From IMG/VR virus record IMGVR_UViG_3300043099_000594, positions 1 to 29,342 of that record: 29,342 bases of DNA. One strand, 5' to 3'. A program made the position numbers and the translations under genes. Shown here one piece after another: positions 18,010-25,094 of the stretch (the first letter of the stretch is position 1; each line of letters starts with the position of its first letter). The stretch comes from a virus. Below the pieces are notes generated by a model. The model did no database searches, was not told the DNA's origin, and worked only from the letters and a program-made list of their open reading frames with translations.

Positions 18010-18029
18010 GGAGAGAAAGAATCCTCTCC
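18010..18029 (-). other. Leader hairpin upstream of tRNA-Leu
   Basis: GGAGAG/CTCTCC can form a 6-bp stem with an 8-nt loop in the 5' leader, 5 nt before the mature tRNA. It may guide 5' processing or insulate folding of the precursor. This was seen by eye and its energy was not computed. Confidence 0.5.
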
Positions 18030-18051
18030 AGCACTTCCTTCACACCTTGAT

Positions 18052-18080
18052 ATTATACCACACTGCCACCACCAAGTCAA
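18052..18080 (-). promoter_or_regulatory. Consensus sigma70 promoter for tRNA-Leu
   Basis: On the minus strand there is TTGACT (18080-18075), a 17-nt spacer, and TATAAT (18057-18052), with TG one base upstream of the -10 (extended -10). The predicted start, about 18045, is roughly 40 nt before the tRNA. The -35 overlaps the TGA of the 56-residue ORF. The hexamers match the bacterial consensus almost perfectly and are unlike the TATAAATA late promoters elsewhere in the window. Confidence 0.8.
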
Positions 18081-18247
18081 CCCTCATAAACCAACTCACC
18101 ACGAAGTTCTGCCAGTTTTGCTTGGGCAAATGCTTCAACGCAAGTCCAATAGGTTTCACCACTTACAAGATTGCCATCAGTGAAATGGGCAGCAGTATCT
18201 TCTTGAAGTCCTTTCAGTTCATCCAGTTGGTCACGGTTGATTTGCAT
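18077..18247 (-). CDS. Small hypothetical protein (56 aa)
   Basis: This short ORF starts at the ATG at 18247 (MQINRDQLDEL) and ends at the TGA at 18077. The middle part contains HFTDGNLVSGETYWTCVEAF followed by AQAKLAELRGEL, a mostly helical, acidic sequence. The pattern (S-G-E-x-x-W-T-x-V-E-A-x-A-x-A-K-x-A-E) looks like small conserved proteins seen in other cyanophages, though this is from memory only. The stretch is visibly more GC-rich than the flanking structural genes. It lies 36 nt after the S74 gene, and its stop overlaps the tRNA promoter. The function is unknown. Confidence 0.55.
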   Translation of the reverse strand: MQINRDQLDELKGLQEDTAAHFTDGNLVSGETYWTCVEAFAQAKLAELRGELVYEG

Positions 18248-18283
18248 TTGATTACAGGGGTTGCTTACCTATCCATCATAGCA

Positions 18284-18943
18284 TCAAGAGCAGCACTCTG
18301 CAAGTTTGGTGGACAGTTCCTGAACTGTCTGCTTGAGGGAATTGATCTGTTCTTGTTGTTCTTTAATCGCCTCTACAAGAACAGCAGTTAAGTTTTGATA
18401 ATGAACTAATTTAGTTTTTTCTGAATTTTCATCTACAAGTTCTGGAATTACTTGTTCTACTTGTTGTGCAATTAATCCATATTCGTGCTTTTCATAATCA
18501 GTCCTATCATATTCCATACCTTGCAACTTCAAAACTTTATCTAAAGAATTTTGAAGAGGTTTTATATTTACTTTAAATTTAATGTCTGATACTGTTTGTA
18601 TAGGTACTCCATTTAACTTCCAACTTCCAAGAAGATTGCCATTTGGAGAACTATGCTTTGCAGTAGGAGTTGCATTGTCTTGTTTTGGTTCTGCATTTGC
18701 TTGCCCACCAACACCAGTTTTAAATCCAAGCAAATTACTAAGACCAGTAATAGATTGTAGTCCTATACCATTATACAAACCAATTTGATTTGTCAGTGCT
18801 ACAAAATTATTAATACCATTAACTTGTTGTGAAAATGGCACAGTTGGATCTAAAGATGGCCAAATATCTACAGCAGCAATAGCAGGAGCAAGAGCTGTCC
18901 CAACCTGAATTGATTCAGTTTCTATGGTATTAATGTTTGCCAT
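18284..18943 (-). CDS. Short protein with C-terminal S74 intramolecular chaperone (219 aa)
   Basis: The first 118 residues are Ala/Gly/Asn-rich with repeated Leu-Gly segments (GLQSITGLSNLLGF) and no recognised domain. From Ser119 (SDIKFKVNI) to the end it is a complete S74 endosialidase-type chaperone: LDKVLKLQGMEYDR, YGLIAQQVEQVIPELV, VHYQNLTAVLVEAIKEQQ and a C-terminal helix. It is closely similar to the S74 domain of the collagen-like fibre (LDKVLKLRGVEF, EVEKIIPELV). Autocleavage before Ser119 would release a small trimer-forming protein. It follows the spike gene by 2 nt, so I infer a role at the tail tip or a short fibre rather than in a long fibre. Confidence 0.8.
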   Translation of the reverse strand: MANINTIETESIQVGTALAPAIAAVDIWPSLDPTVPFSQQVNGINNFVALTNQIGLYNGIGLQSITGLSNLLGFKTGVGGQANAEPKQDNATPTAKHSSPNGNLLGSWKLNGVPIQTVSDIKFKVNIKPLQNSLDKVLKLQGMEYDRTDYEKHEYGLIAQQVEQVIPELVDENSEKTKLVHYQNLTAVLVEAIKEQQEQINSLKQTVQELSTKLAECCS

Positions 18944-18945
18944 GT

Positions 18946-19512
18946 TTAATATCCAAATACATTAGTAGCTAAAGTTTGAACAACTTGCAAAAGATTTTTA
19001 GGGCATAATGATAACTTTGGTTCCACAATGGAAACTCCTGCACTTGAATTTATATAGATTGGTCCAGGAGAACGAAGTAACATTTTAACTTTTGCACCAA
19101 TTGCAACAGTTCCACCATCAATTTTTATATTATCTGCTTGCAATTGTAAATTTTTAGTTGCTCTAATGACAAAAGTTTCATCATGTGCAGTTGATTCAAA
19201 CCTTATTTCTCTTGCAGCAAGTGTTATAGCTCCTGTAGGACCAGCAGATATGTGAATATTGCTATCAGCATTAATAAACAATCCATCATCAGATCTACTG
19301 ACAATAGAATCTTCCTTATTTGAACCAGAAGTCCCACTTTTTTGACTTTGTATTTGAAATCCACCATCACTAAAAAGTTTTAGTGCTGCATTAGATGCAG
19401 AATGAAGTTCTATTTGCCTTGTTCTTTGAGTCCCTTTGTCCTCACCTATAAAAATACTTCCATAATCAGCATTATTAATTACATATCCTGAAGGATGTTG
19501 ATAATCAGCCAT
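18946..19512 (-). CDS. Beta-helical tail spike / gp5 C-terminal-like protein
   Basis: I chose MADYQHPSGYV (ATG at 19512) over an upstream ATG at 19524, because it overlaps the end of the gp5-like gene by only 8 nt and begins with a natural N-terminus. The sequence has the alternating hydrophobic/polar pattern of an intertwined beta-helix: NIHISAGPTGAITLAAREI, FVIRATKNLQLQADNIKIDG, GPIYINSSAGVSIVE. In T4 this kind of spike is the C-terminal part of gp5 (gp5C). Here it is a separate gene right after the OB-fold protein, so I infer a split gp5 that forms the membrane-puncturing needle. No PAAR tip was recognised in it. Confidence 0.65.
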   Translation of the reverse strand: MADYQHPSGYVINNADYGSIFIGEDKGTQRTRQIELHSASNAALKLFSDGGFQIQSQKSGTSGSNKEDSIVSRSDDGLFINADSNIHISAGPTGAITLAAREIRFESTAHDETFVIRATKNLQLQADNIKIDGGTVAIGAKVKMLLRSPGPIYINSSAGVSIVEPKLSLCPKNLLQVVQTLATNVFGY

Positions 19513-21541
19513 GATTTTCTGCACAAAGGATTACTCTTTGAACCTTTTCTCTATTAGTTTCTGAAGTCACAGGTTCAATTGGTTTGAATGATAATATTGG
19601 TTTCAAGATTGCCCCTTCACCACTCTCAGTATTTATTGAAAGTTCTGGAAGAACCCTAATTGCAGTACCTGGATTTACAATATTAACATCTATAATTCTT
19701 CCTCTATCATCTACTACTGGATAAATCTCAACATCACTACTACAAGTAATGTTTGTGATTACATCTGTTGGTTTATATCCAATTCCATTTCTAATAATAG
19801 CAACCCCAACAATAGATCCAACAACTTCAGACCCAGATGATGTGACTGGATTTACATCACAAGGATCTTTATCTGTCTTTATTGGTCCTAAGTATCCTGA
19901 ACCAGGATTAGTAACTATTACTTGAGTTATTGTTCCACCAGATCCAACTGTTGCAGTTGCTTGAGCACCTAATCCATTATTACAAGCATCTTGAATGGAA
20001 ACATATGGTGCTTGGGAATATCCAGAACCTGGATTGATGATGTTAACGCCAATAAGTTGATTGAATGAATCAATAATTGCTTCTCCAGCAGCTTCAGAAC
20101 CACCTCCACCAAAGAAGATTATTTCTGGTGGACCACAATCAAGTGCTGCTATGTTACAATCTAATGGAATTGAACCAGACAATTCTGGAGGAATTGTTGC
20201 TGCATCACCACCAAGTCCATTTATTAAATTAGTGGCAGACTGAGATGCATTAGCAATAGCATTAGATGGGTAATTTAAAGCATTTTGAAAATCTGATACA
20301 GATTCTGGTGGAATCCATCCTACGGAAAGAGAATAATCATATACCACCTTACACTCAACACTATCACAAGTAAGAAAATTAACTGTTGCATCAAGATAAG
20401 ATAATGCTTGAGAAATGTATCCATTAATAGACCCAATAACACCACCAACTTCTGTGGTAAATTCTTGTATTGCAGGACCTATTGTATCATTAATTGTCGA
20501 TGTTACTGAAGATAATGTGCTGCCAACCAATGCTTCTACTGCACAAAGAGGAACACTAATTGCAGAGTCTGCAAGTTGCAATAAAAATTCAGTAAAAAAT
20601 TCTGCAAGTTGTTTAATTGTTTTCAAAAATGCACACTGAATAGCATCAACTACTTTATCAGTGGCGAGTTGTTTGAAAAGTTTAATATCCTTTGGTAATA
20701 ATCTACCTATAATTTGTTCCAGTTGAGCATAAATTTGACCTAAGACTAAATTTTTTGCTCTTAAAATAAATCTACTAAACAAATCAGTCAATACAATTGT
20801 CACTTGTCCAACAAGTGCTGGTATATTACTTATTGCATTTAAAGCTGGATTGATAAAACCATTTGTAATTTGTTGTGCTGTTAATAAAAATTGTTTAAGT
20901 GCTTTTACTATTTTTCCAAACGTACTATCTGATCTATCACAGGTTTGAACATTAGAAACAACTACTGTTCCTGCTTTACCTCCAATATCAGTTTTATCTG
21001 ATCCTGTTGTATTTACTGACCCATCTTCTGTTACTACTTGATTACTTGGATCTGGAACATTAGTGGCTTTAGTATTTGGATTTGTTGCACTTCCAGTCTT
21101 TGAATTTACATTATTTTCATTAAAAGCAGAAGTTTTTCTTTGAAATGTATTAAATTTATCTGTTCCTTGTTCAAAAGTATTTGTATGGTCTACATCATAT
21201 CCAGAAAATAAACCTCCTATGATAACTGGTTGTTGAGCATTATCACCATCCAGAAAAAAACCTATAACTGTTTCTCCTCCATTGGGAATTGTCCCACCAG
21301 TATTTCCACCATTTCCACATCCCATATTCAATGGAACAAGAACATGTGCCCAAGGAAGTTCATCATCATGTATGACACTTTGAAGATCTGGGTGATAACC
21401 CATAATTCTAACTTTGGCTTTATATCCTCCACCAATGTTAGAGTCTTGAATTTTTCCATAGTCTGTAACTTTACCAATGAACCATCTAAAGGATTCTTTA
21501 CCTAAAAAGTTGGGACTAATTAGGGATTGCTCAAGCATCAT
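19505..21541 (-). CDS. gp5: gp5-like baseplate hub OB-fold protein without lysozyme (678 aa)
   Basis: Residues about 18-115 form an OB-fold like that of T4 gp5 and VgrG: RWFIGKVTDYGKIQDSN, KAKVRIMGYHPDLQ, ELPWAHVLVPL, IPNGGETVIGFFLDGDN and QQPVIIGGL. No T4-lysozyme domain follows. Instead there is a Thr/Asn-rich linker (120-200), then a mainly helical region (205-400) and several Cys residues. A C-terminal block (495-640) has GxGY beta repeats (NPGSGYSQAPYVSI, NPGSGYLGP, RNGIGYKPTD). The start is MM, either 21541 or 21538, overlapping the stop of the CP12-like gene (ATGATG). Gene order and the OB-fold make a hub role likely. The absence of the enzyme domain and the added C-terminal repeats differ from T4. 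Confidence 0.75.
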   Translation of the reverse strand: MMLEQSLISPNFLGKESFRWFIGKVTDYGKIQDSNIGGGYKAKVRIMGYHPDLQSVIHDDELPWAHVLVPLNMGCGNGGNTGGTIPNGGETVIGFFLDGDNAQQPVIIGGLFSGYDVDHTNTFEQGTDKFNTFQRKTSAFNENNVNSKTGSATNPNTKATNVPDPSNQVVTEDGSVNTTGSDKTDIGGKAGTVVVSNVQTCDRSDSTFGKIVKALKQFLLTAQQITNGFINPALNAISNIPALVGQVTIVLTDLFSRFILRAKNLVLGQIYAQLEQIIGRLLPKDIKLFKQLATDKVVDAIQCAFLKTIKQLAEFFTEFLLQLADSAISVPLCAVEALVGSTLSSVTSTINDTIGPAIQEFTTEVGGVIGSINGYISQALSYLDATVNFLTCDSVECKVVYDYSLSVGWIPPESVSDFQNALNYPSNAIANASQSATNLINGLGGDAATIPPELSGSIPLDCNIAALDCGPPEIIFFGGGGSEAAGEAIIDSFNQLIGVNIINPGSGYSQAPYVSIQDACNNGLGAQATATVGSGGTITQVIVTNPGSGYLGPIKTDKDPCDVNPVTSSGSEVVGSIVGVAIIRNGIGYKPTDVITNITCSSDVEIYPVVDDRGRIIDVNIVNPGTAIRVLPELSINTESGEGAILKPILSFKPIEPVTSETNREKVQRVILCAENHG

Positions 21542-21765
21542 AAGTCGTATACCTTACATTCTAAAGCATCTGGATTTTCATCACAAAATAATTCCAAAGA
21601 AGTTGGGTCATGATCATCTTCTGGATGATTAACATGATACTTCTTCAAAGACTCTAACTCTTCTTCTACGTGTCTACGTCTTTGAGATGAAAGCATAGGA
21701 TTACTTAGTTCATCTATGTCTTTTTGGATATGATCGTTGATGTTAGACATTTTGTTTGACTCCAT
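21538..21765 (-). CDS. cp12: CP12-like small protein
   Basis: This 75-residue acidic protein ends with DPTSLELFCDENPDALECKVY followed by DL. Two Cys (C61, C70) are separated by eight residues including Pro, with E-C-x-V-Y-D after them, which is the C-terminal signature of CP12. CP12 is a redox-switched, disordered protein that binds GAPDH and phosphoribulokinase and shuts the Calvin cycle; cyanophages are known to carry it. An N-terminal VEEELESL helix (33-40) recalls the CP12 core VEEL motif. The N-terminal Cys pair of plant CP12 is absent. It overlaps both the gp27-like and gp5-like genes. The ATG at 21765 has an AGGGA site 5 nt upstream; ATG 21750 (MSNIN) is an alternative. Confidence 0.7.
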   Translation of the reverse strand: MESNKMSNINDHIQKDIDELSNPMLSSQRRRHVEEELESLKKYHVNHPEDDHDPTSLELFCDENPDALECKVYDL

Positions 21766-23104
21766 AAGAATCCCTAATTAACTTAAGTCCAGTGTATCCT
21801 TTATTTTGCGAAAATACATGGGATAATTCTTTAATCAAATAGAATCCAGATTTATTATCATCTCTAACTTTATCAGTTCCAACTTTAATTTCTGGAAATT
21901 CTAACTTAATTAAATCACCAACAGTCAATTTTAAATTTAAGGGGATTGTTATATTTAACTTTTGAGAAAATGCAAGATTGTATCTTGCCAATGAAGCTGC
22001 CTGATATAAAGTAGTTTTATCTTCATTAGGATTATTTATTGCAGCAGTATTAGAATCTTCAAGTATTGCTGGGTCTGCATTAAAATTATCTAAAGTTCTT
22101 ACCATAACTCTTGATGGATTTTTATCGAGGTCTAAAGGAACTTGAGGTTTTTTATTTGACCCTGATGTATGCTCCATCAAATCATAACTACTGTTTAAAG
22201 AGTAATCATATTCATAAAATTTTCTTGAATTAATATCAAAGAAGTAACTTTTACTTGCATACATTCCTATCCTCAAGTTTTCCATAATATTTACGTTCTT
22301 TTCAAAAGTTGGAGTGTTCTGAATTAAAAAATTAGAATCATAACTTGCAGGATTTCCAACTGGATTGTATCTGTATGTCACATATGGTTTTGTATTTGTT
22401 GTCCCCAACACATATCCACTGATTAAAGAATCTAAACTTTTAAAATTAAATCCATTTTTATTTTGATAAAAAAGAAATCCTGCAGTCCCTTCAGTTGGAC
22501 TGGACTTATTTTTTCCTGGTATAGATTTAGGACACAACCAAGTTACAACAGTAAAAGGTCTTTTTGTATTTCCATAAAAGACATAATCATTTTGAGTTTG
22601 TTCTATGTTATTTTGATCATAATTATTAGTTTTTAATACATCTTTTAAAATTTGATTTACACTATTGCCAATATTACCTTTATACTTTCTAACCACTCTT
22701 GAAGTTTCATTCTGAAAAACTTCAGCAGGACATAACTCTACAATAAATGCTTCTCTTGTATACTCTGTAGTTGAAGCATAGATTTTGTAAATGTAATAGT
22801 TAGTCTTATTACTATCTTCCTTTAAAGAAATAGATTCCCCTGTAGCAGTTTGATCTATAATTAATCTAACTCTCTCTCCACCTTTAAGTCCATTTTGTCC
22901 TGATGTTCTTCCATCAATCAACGAAGATAACTTACCATCAGTGTCTACAAGTAATACTGTAAGAAAAATAGATGGCGAAAACAAGTCTTCATAATATTGA
23001 ACAGCACTCACATAAGGAGTCATATTATAAAACTTAGTATCATCCTGTGACTCAATCAAAAACTCTCTAAGTTTCCAATTAAAATATGAACTTGTATCTT
23101 CCAT
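21743..23104 (-). CDS. gp27-like baseplate hub protein (453 aa)
   Basis: The size and pattern fit hub proteins of contractile tails (T4 gp27, Mu gp44). There are early paired beta-strands (MTPYVSAVQYYEDLFSPSIF, then LTVLLVDTDGKL), a middle domain with SRVVRKYKGNIGNSVNQIL, and a C-terminal segment LKLTVGDLIKLEFPEIK followed by SGFYLIKELSHVF and YTGLKLIRDSYG. This late hydrophilic-ring motif is typical of hub domains. It lies between the tape-measure-like enzymes and the gp5-like OB-fold protein, as expected for the hub that holds the spike. It overlaps the CP12-like gene. The numbering as gp27 is by position and fold pattern and is not certain. Confidence 0.65.
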   Translation of the reverse strand: MEDTSSYFNWKLREFLIESQDDTKFYNMTPYVSAVQYYEDLFSPSIFLTVLLVDTDGKLSSLIDGRTSGQNGLKGGERVRLIIDQTATGESISLKEDSNKTNYYIYKIYASTTEYTREAFIVELCPAEVFQNETSRVVRKYKGNIGNSVNQILKDVLKTNNYDQNNIEQTQNDYVFYGNTKRPFTVVTWLCPKSIPGKNKSSPTEGTAGFLFYQNKNGFNFKSLDSLISGYVLGTTNTKPYVTYRYNPVGNPASYDSNFLIQNTPTFEKNVNIMENLRIGMYASKSYFFDINSRKFYEYDYSLNSSYDLMEHTSGSNKKPQVPLDLDKNPSRVMVRTLDNFNADPAILEDSNTAAINNPNEDKTTLYQAASLARYNLAFSQKLNITIPLNLKLTVGDLIKLEFPEIKVGTDKVRDDNKSGFYLIKELSHVFSQNKGYTGLKLIRDSYGVKQNV

Positions 23105-23105
23105 G

Positions 23106-25091
23106 CTATACAGTATTAAGAAGGACTCTCTTATAGAAACTATTTAACAACTGTTGCTCTGATGGACCTGTCATCATCATAGGAACATCTTCAGATGGCA
23201 TAGGTTGTTGTTGTGGTTGTGACACAGGATAAAATGCCGTGACTTGTTGTTGACTTCCTTGTTGATATGGAAGAAAACTTCCAACAGGTCTTGGTGTTCG
23301 TGGTGGAGGTGTAATTGAAGGAGGTCTACGTGGAGCAGGAGGTTGTTGTCTTTCTAATAGTGAAGCAGCATCAGATTGTCCAATTGCTCTCAATTGTGCT
23401 GCAGTGCTTGGTCTGGAACCAGGAGGTTGTGGTTGTGTTGATTGTTGCTTAACTCTTACATCGCCACCAAATCTAAAAATTCTTGGTGCTATTGCAGTTG
23501 GATCAATTCTTCCTGAACCATTTTCATATTCAAAATGCAAATGCGCTCCTGTAGAGTTTCCAGATCCTGGAGCACCAGGAGCACCACCAACTTTTCCTAT
23601 TACTTGTCCAGGAGAAACTTGAGTTCCTGCTGCAACATTTATTTGACTTAGGTGTGCATACCTACTTATAGACCCATCTTGATGTCTAATCTCAACTACT
23701 GCTCCCCATCCACTGGGGTCATAATTCATATCTGCAACAGTTACAGTTCCTGGTTGTATGATACTGATTGGAGTGCCAACTGATCTATTATAATCGTTCC
23801 CCTTGTGTAGTCTTCCTCCTCTTGGGCCATAAGCAGAATCTGGTCTTCCTGGAACTTCTCCTCCAGTTGCTTCTAAATCTTGAAGGGATTCACCAGTAGT
23901 TAATCCTCTATTTCCAGTTTCAATAACTCCAGACTGTTCCCCACCCATTCCCATACCACCTTTAAATCCTTTAACAAATTCTTCAAATTTATTAACTGCC
24001 TTTTCATAACCATTCAAAGTTTTTCTAAAGGTAAGTGCTCCACCTTCTTCCTTCTTACCCTCAACTGCTTGTTTTTGTTTTTCTGTTTGTTGTTTTAACC
24101 TATTTTGCTGAGATTTATTTGCCAGTGCTTCTTTTTCACTTGAGCCACTTAAATCACGAACAAGATTAGTTACATCTAATGCAAATGATGCAATAGAAAG
24201 TAATCCAGCAACTGGCAATCCAATTCCAGTAGCAGCAGATGCAGCAGCAAGTGCATCTAAAGTTGCTGATGTTCCTGCTATTTTAGCTCCTGTGTAATCA
24301 CCTTCACTTGTTCTCAATCCTGCATCAATAGCCCCAACTGCAGCACCAACGCCTGGAATAATTGCTTTACCAAATCTACCAAATGCTTTTCCAACTTTTG
24401 AGGTGTCTGCCCCATACTTTGCCATTTGCTCTGGACCACCACGAGAAAATGCCCCTGTAGGAGAAATAGTTCCTCTACGAATTAATCTTGCCCTATCACC
24501 AATATTTGCACTACCTTGAATGAATCTTGCTTGTGATGCATTTAATCTACTTATAGACCCTGGTTTTAATGGTTTGGGAGGAGTAACTCCTACTTCAGGA
24601 CCAACACCTCCTCCTCTTCCCCCTCTACCCATCAAAGCACCAGCACCAAATCCCAACAGTGAAGGTCCAAGAGTTAATCCTGCTGCAACTAAACCAGAAG
24701 CTAATGCCCCACCCCAATCACCTTTAGAACCTTTTTGAACTGCTTTAAATGCTGCAAGTGCTCCTATTGCTTTGAGAGGATCATCAGCAGATCCTGGCGT
24801 AAAAAAGTTTCCAACATACTTTTTAATGTCTGGTAACTTAACTTTTACTCTTTGTTTTTTACGAAATGATCTATCATTTTGTTTCTGAATAGTTTCTAAT
24901 CGTTTTTTATATCTGTTTAATACTGAAAGTTGGGTTTTCTTTTGGTAACTTCCCTTTTCAAAAACCTTTCTAAGTTTAGTAGAAGACTTTCTAGCTTCAG
25001 TAGAAACCTCAACAAGATTATTAAACTTCGTAATCTTTGCTACTATTCTTGGTTTTACAACTGGTCTGTTAAGAAGTAATGTTGGGTCCAT
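23106..25091 (-). CDS. Tape-measure-like tail protein with M23 peptidase domain (661 aa)
   Basis: The N-terminal about 90 residues are basic and helical. Then comes KKYVGNFFTPG (90-100) and a Gly/Ala-rich hydrophobic region (105-310) of the kind seen in tape-measure proteins. Residues about 420-535 are an M23 zinc endopeptidase with all motifs intact: H429 and D433 in LHKGND, H480 in YAHLS, and H517-x-H519 in GAHLHFE. M23 enzymes cut peptide bridges in peptidoglycan. The last about 110 residues are Pro/Gln-rich and end SFYKRVLLNTV. It follows the 572-residue gene by 3 nt and shares its N- and C-terminal modules. I infer a tail-lumen or hub component that opens the wall during infection. Confidence 0.8.
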   Translation of the reverse strand: MDPTLLLNRPVVKPRIVAKITKFNNLVEVSTEARKSSTKLRKVFEKGSYQKKTQLSVLNRYKKRLETIQKQNDRSFRKKQRVKVKLPDIKKYVGNFFTPGSADDPLKAIGALAAFKAVQKGSKGDWGGALASGLVAAGLTLGPSLLGFGAGALMGRGGRGGGVGPEVGVTPPKPLKPGSISRLNASQARFIQGSANIGDRARLIRRGTISPTGAFSRGGPEQMAKYGADTSKVGKAFGRFGKAIIPGVGAAVGAIDAGLRTSEGDYTGAKIAGTSATLDALAAASAATGIGLPVAGLLSIASFALDVTNLVRDLSGSSEKEALANKSQQNRLKQQTEKQKQAVEGKKEEGGALTFRKTLNGYEKAVNKFEEFVKGFKGGMGMGGEQSGVIETGNRGLTTGESLQDLEATGGEVPGRPDSAYGPRGGRLHKGNDYNRSVGTPISIIQPGTVTVADMNYDPSGWGAVVEIRHQDGSISRYAHLSQINVAAGTQVSPGQVIGKVGGAPGAPGSGNSTGAHLHFEYENGSGRIDPTAIAPRIFRFGGDVRVKQQSTQPQPPGSRPSTAAQLRAIGQSDAASLLERQQPPAPRRPPSITPPPRTPRPVGSFLPYQQGSQQQVTAFYPVSQPQQQPMPSEDVPMMMTGPSEQQLLNSFYKRVLLNTV

Positions 25092-25094
25092 TTA

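Noticed and set aside
17977-18391. Plus-strand ORFs of 68 and 127 codons
   Set aside because: They run antisense across the tRNA, the promoter and the S74 gene, and their composition is not protein-like.
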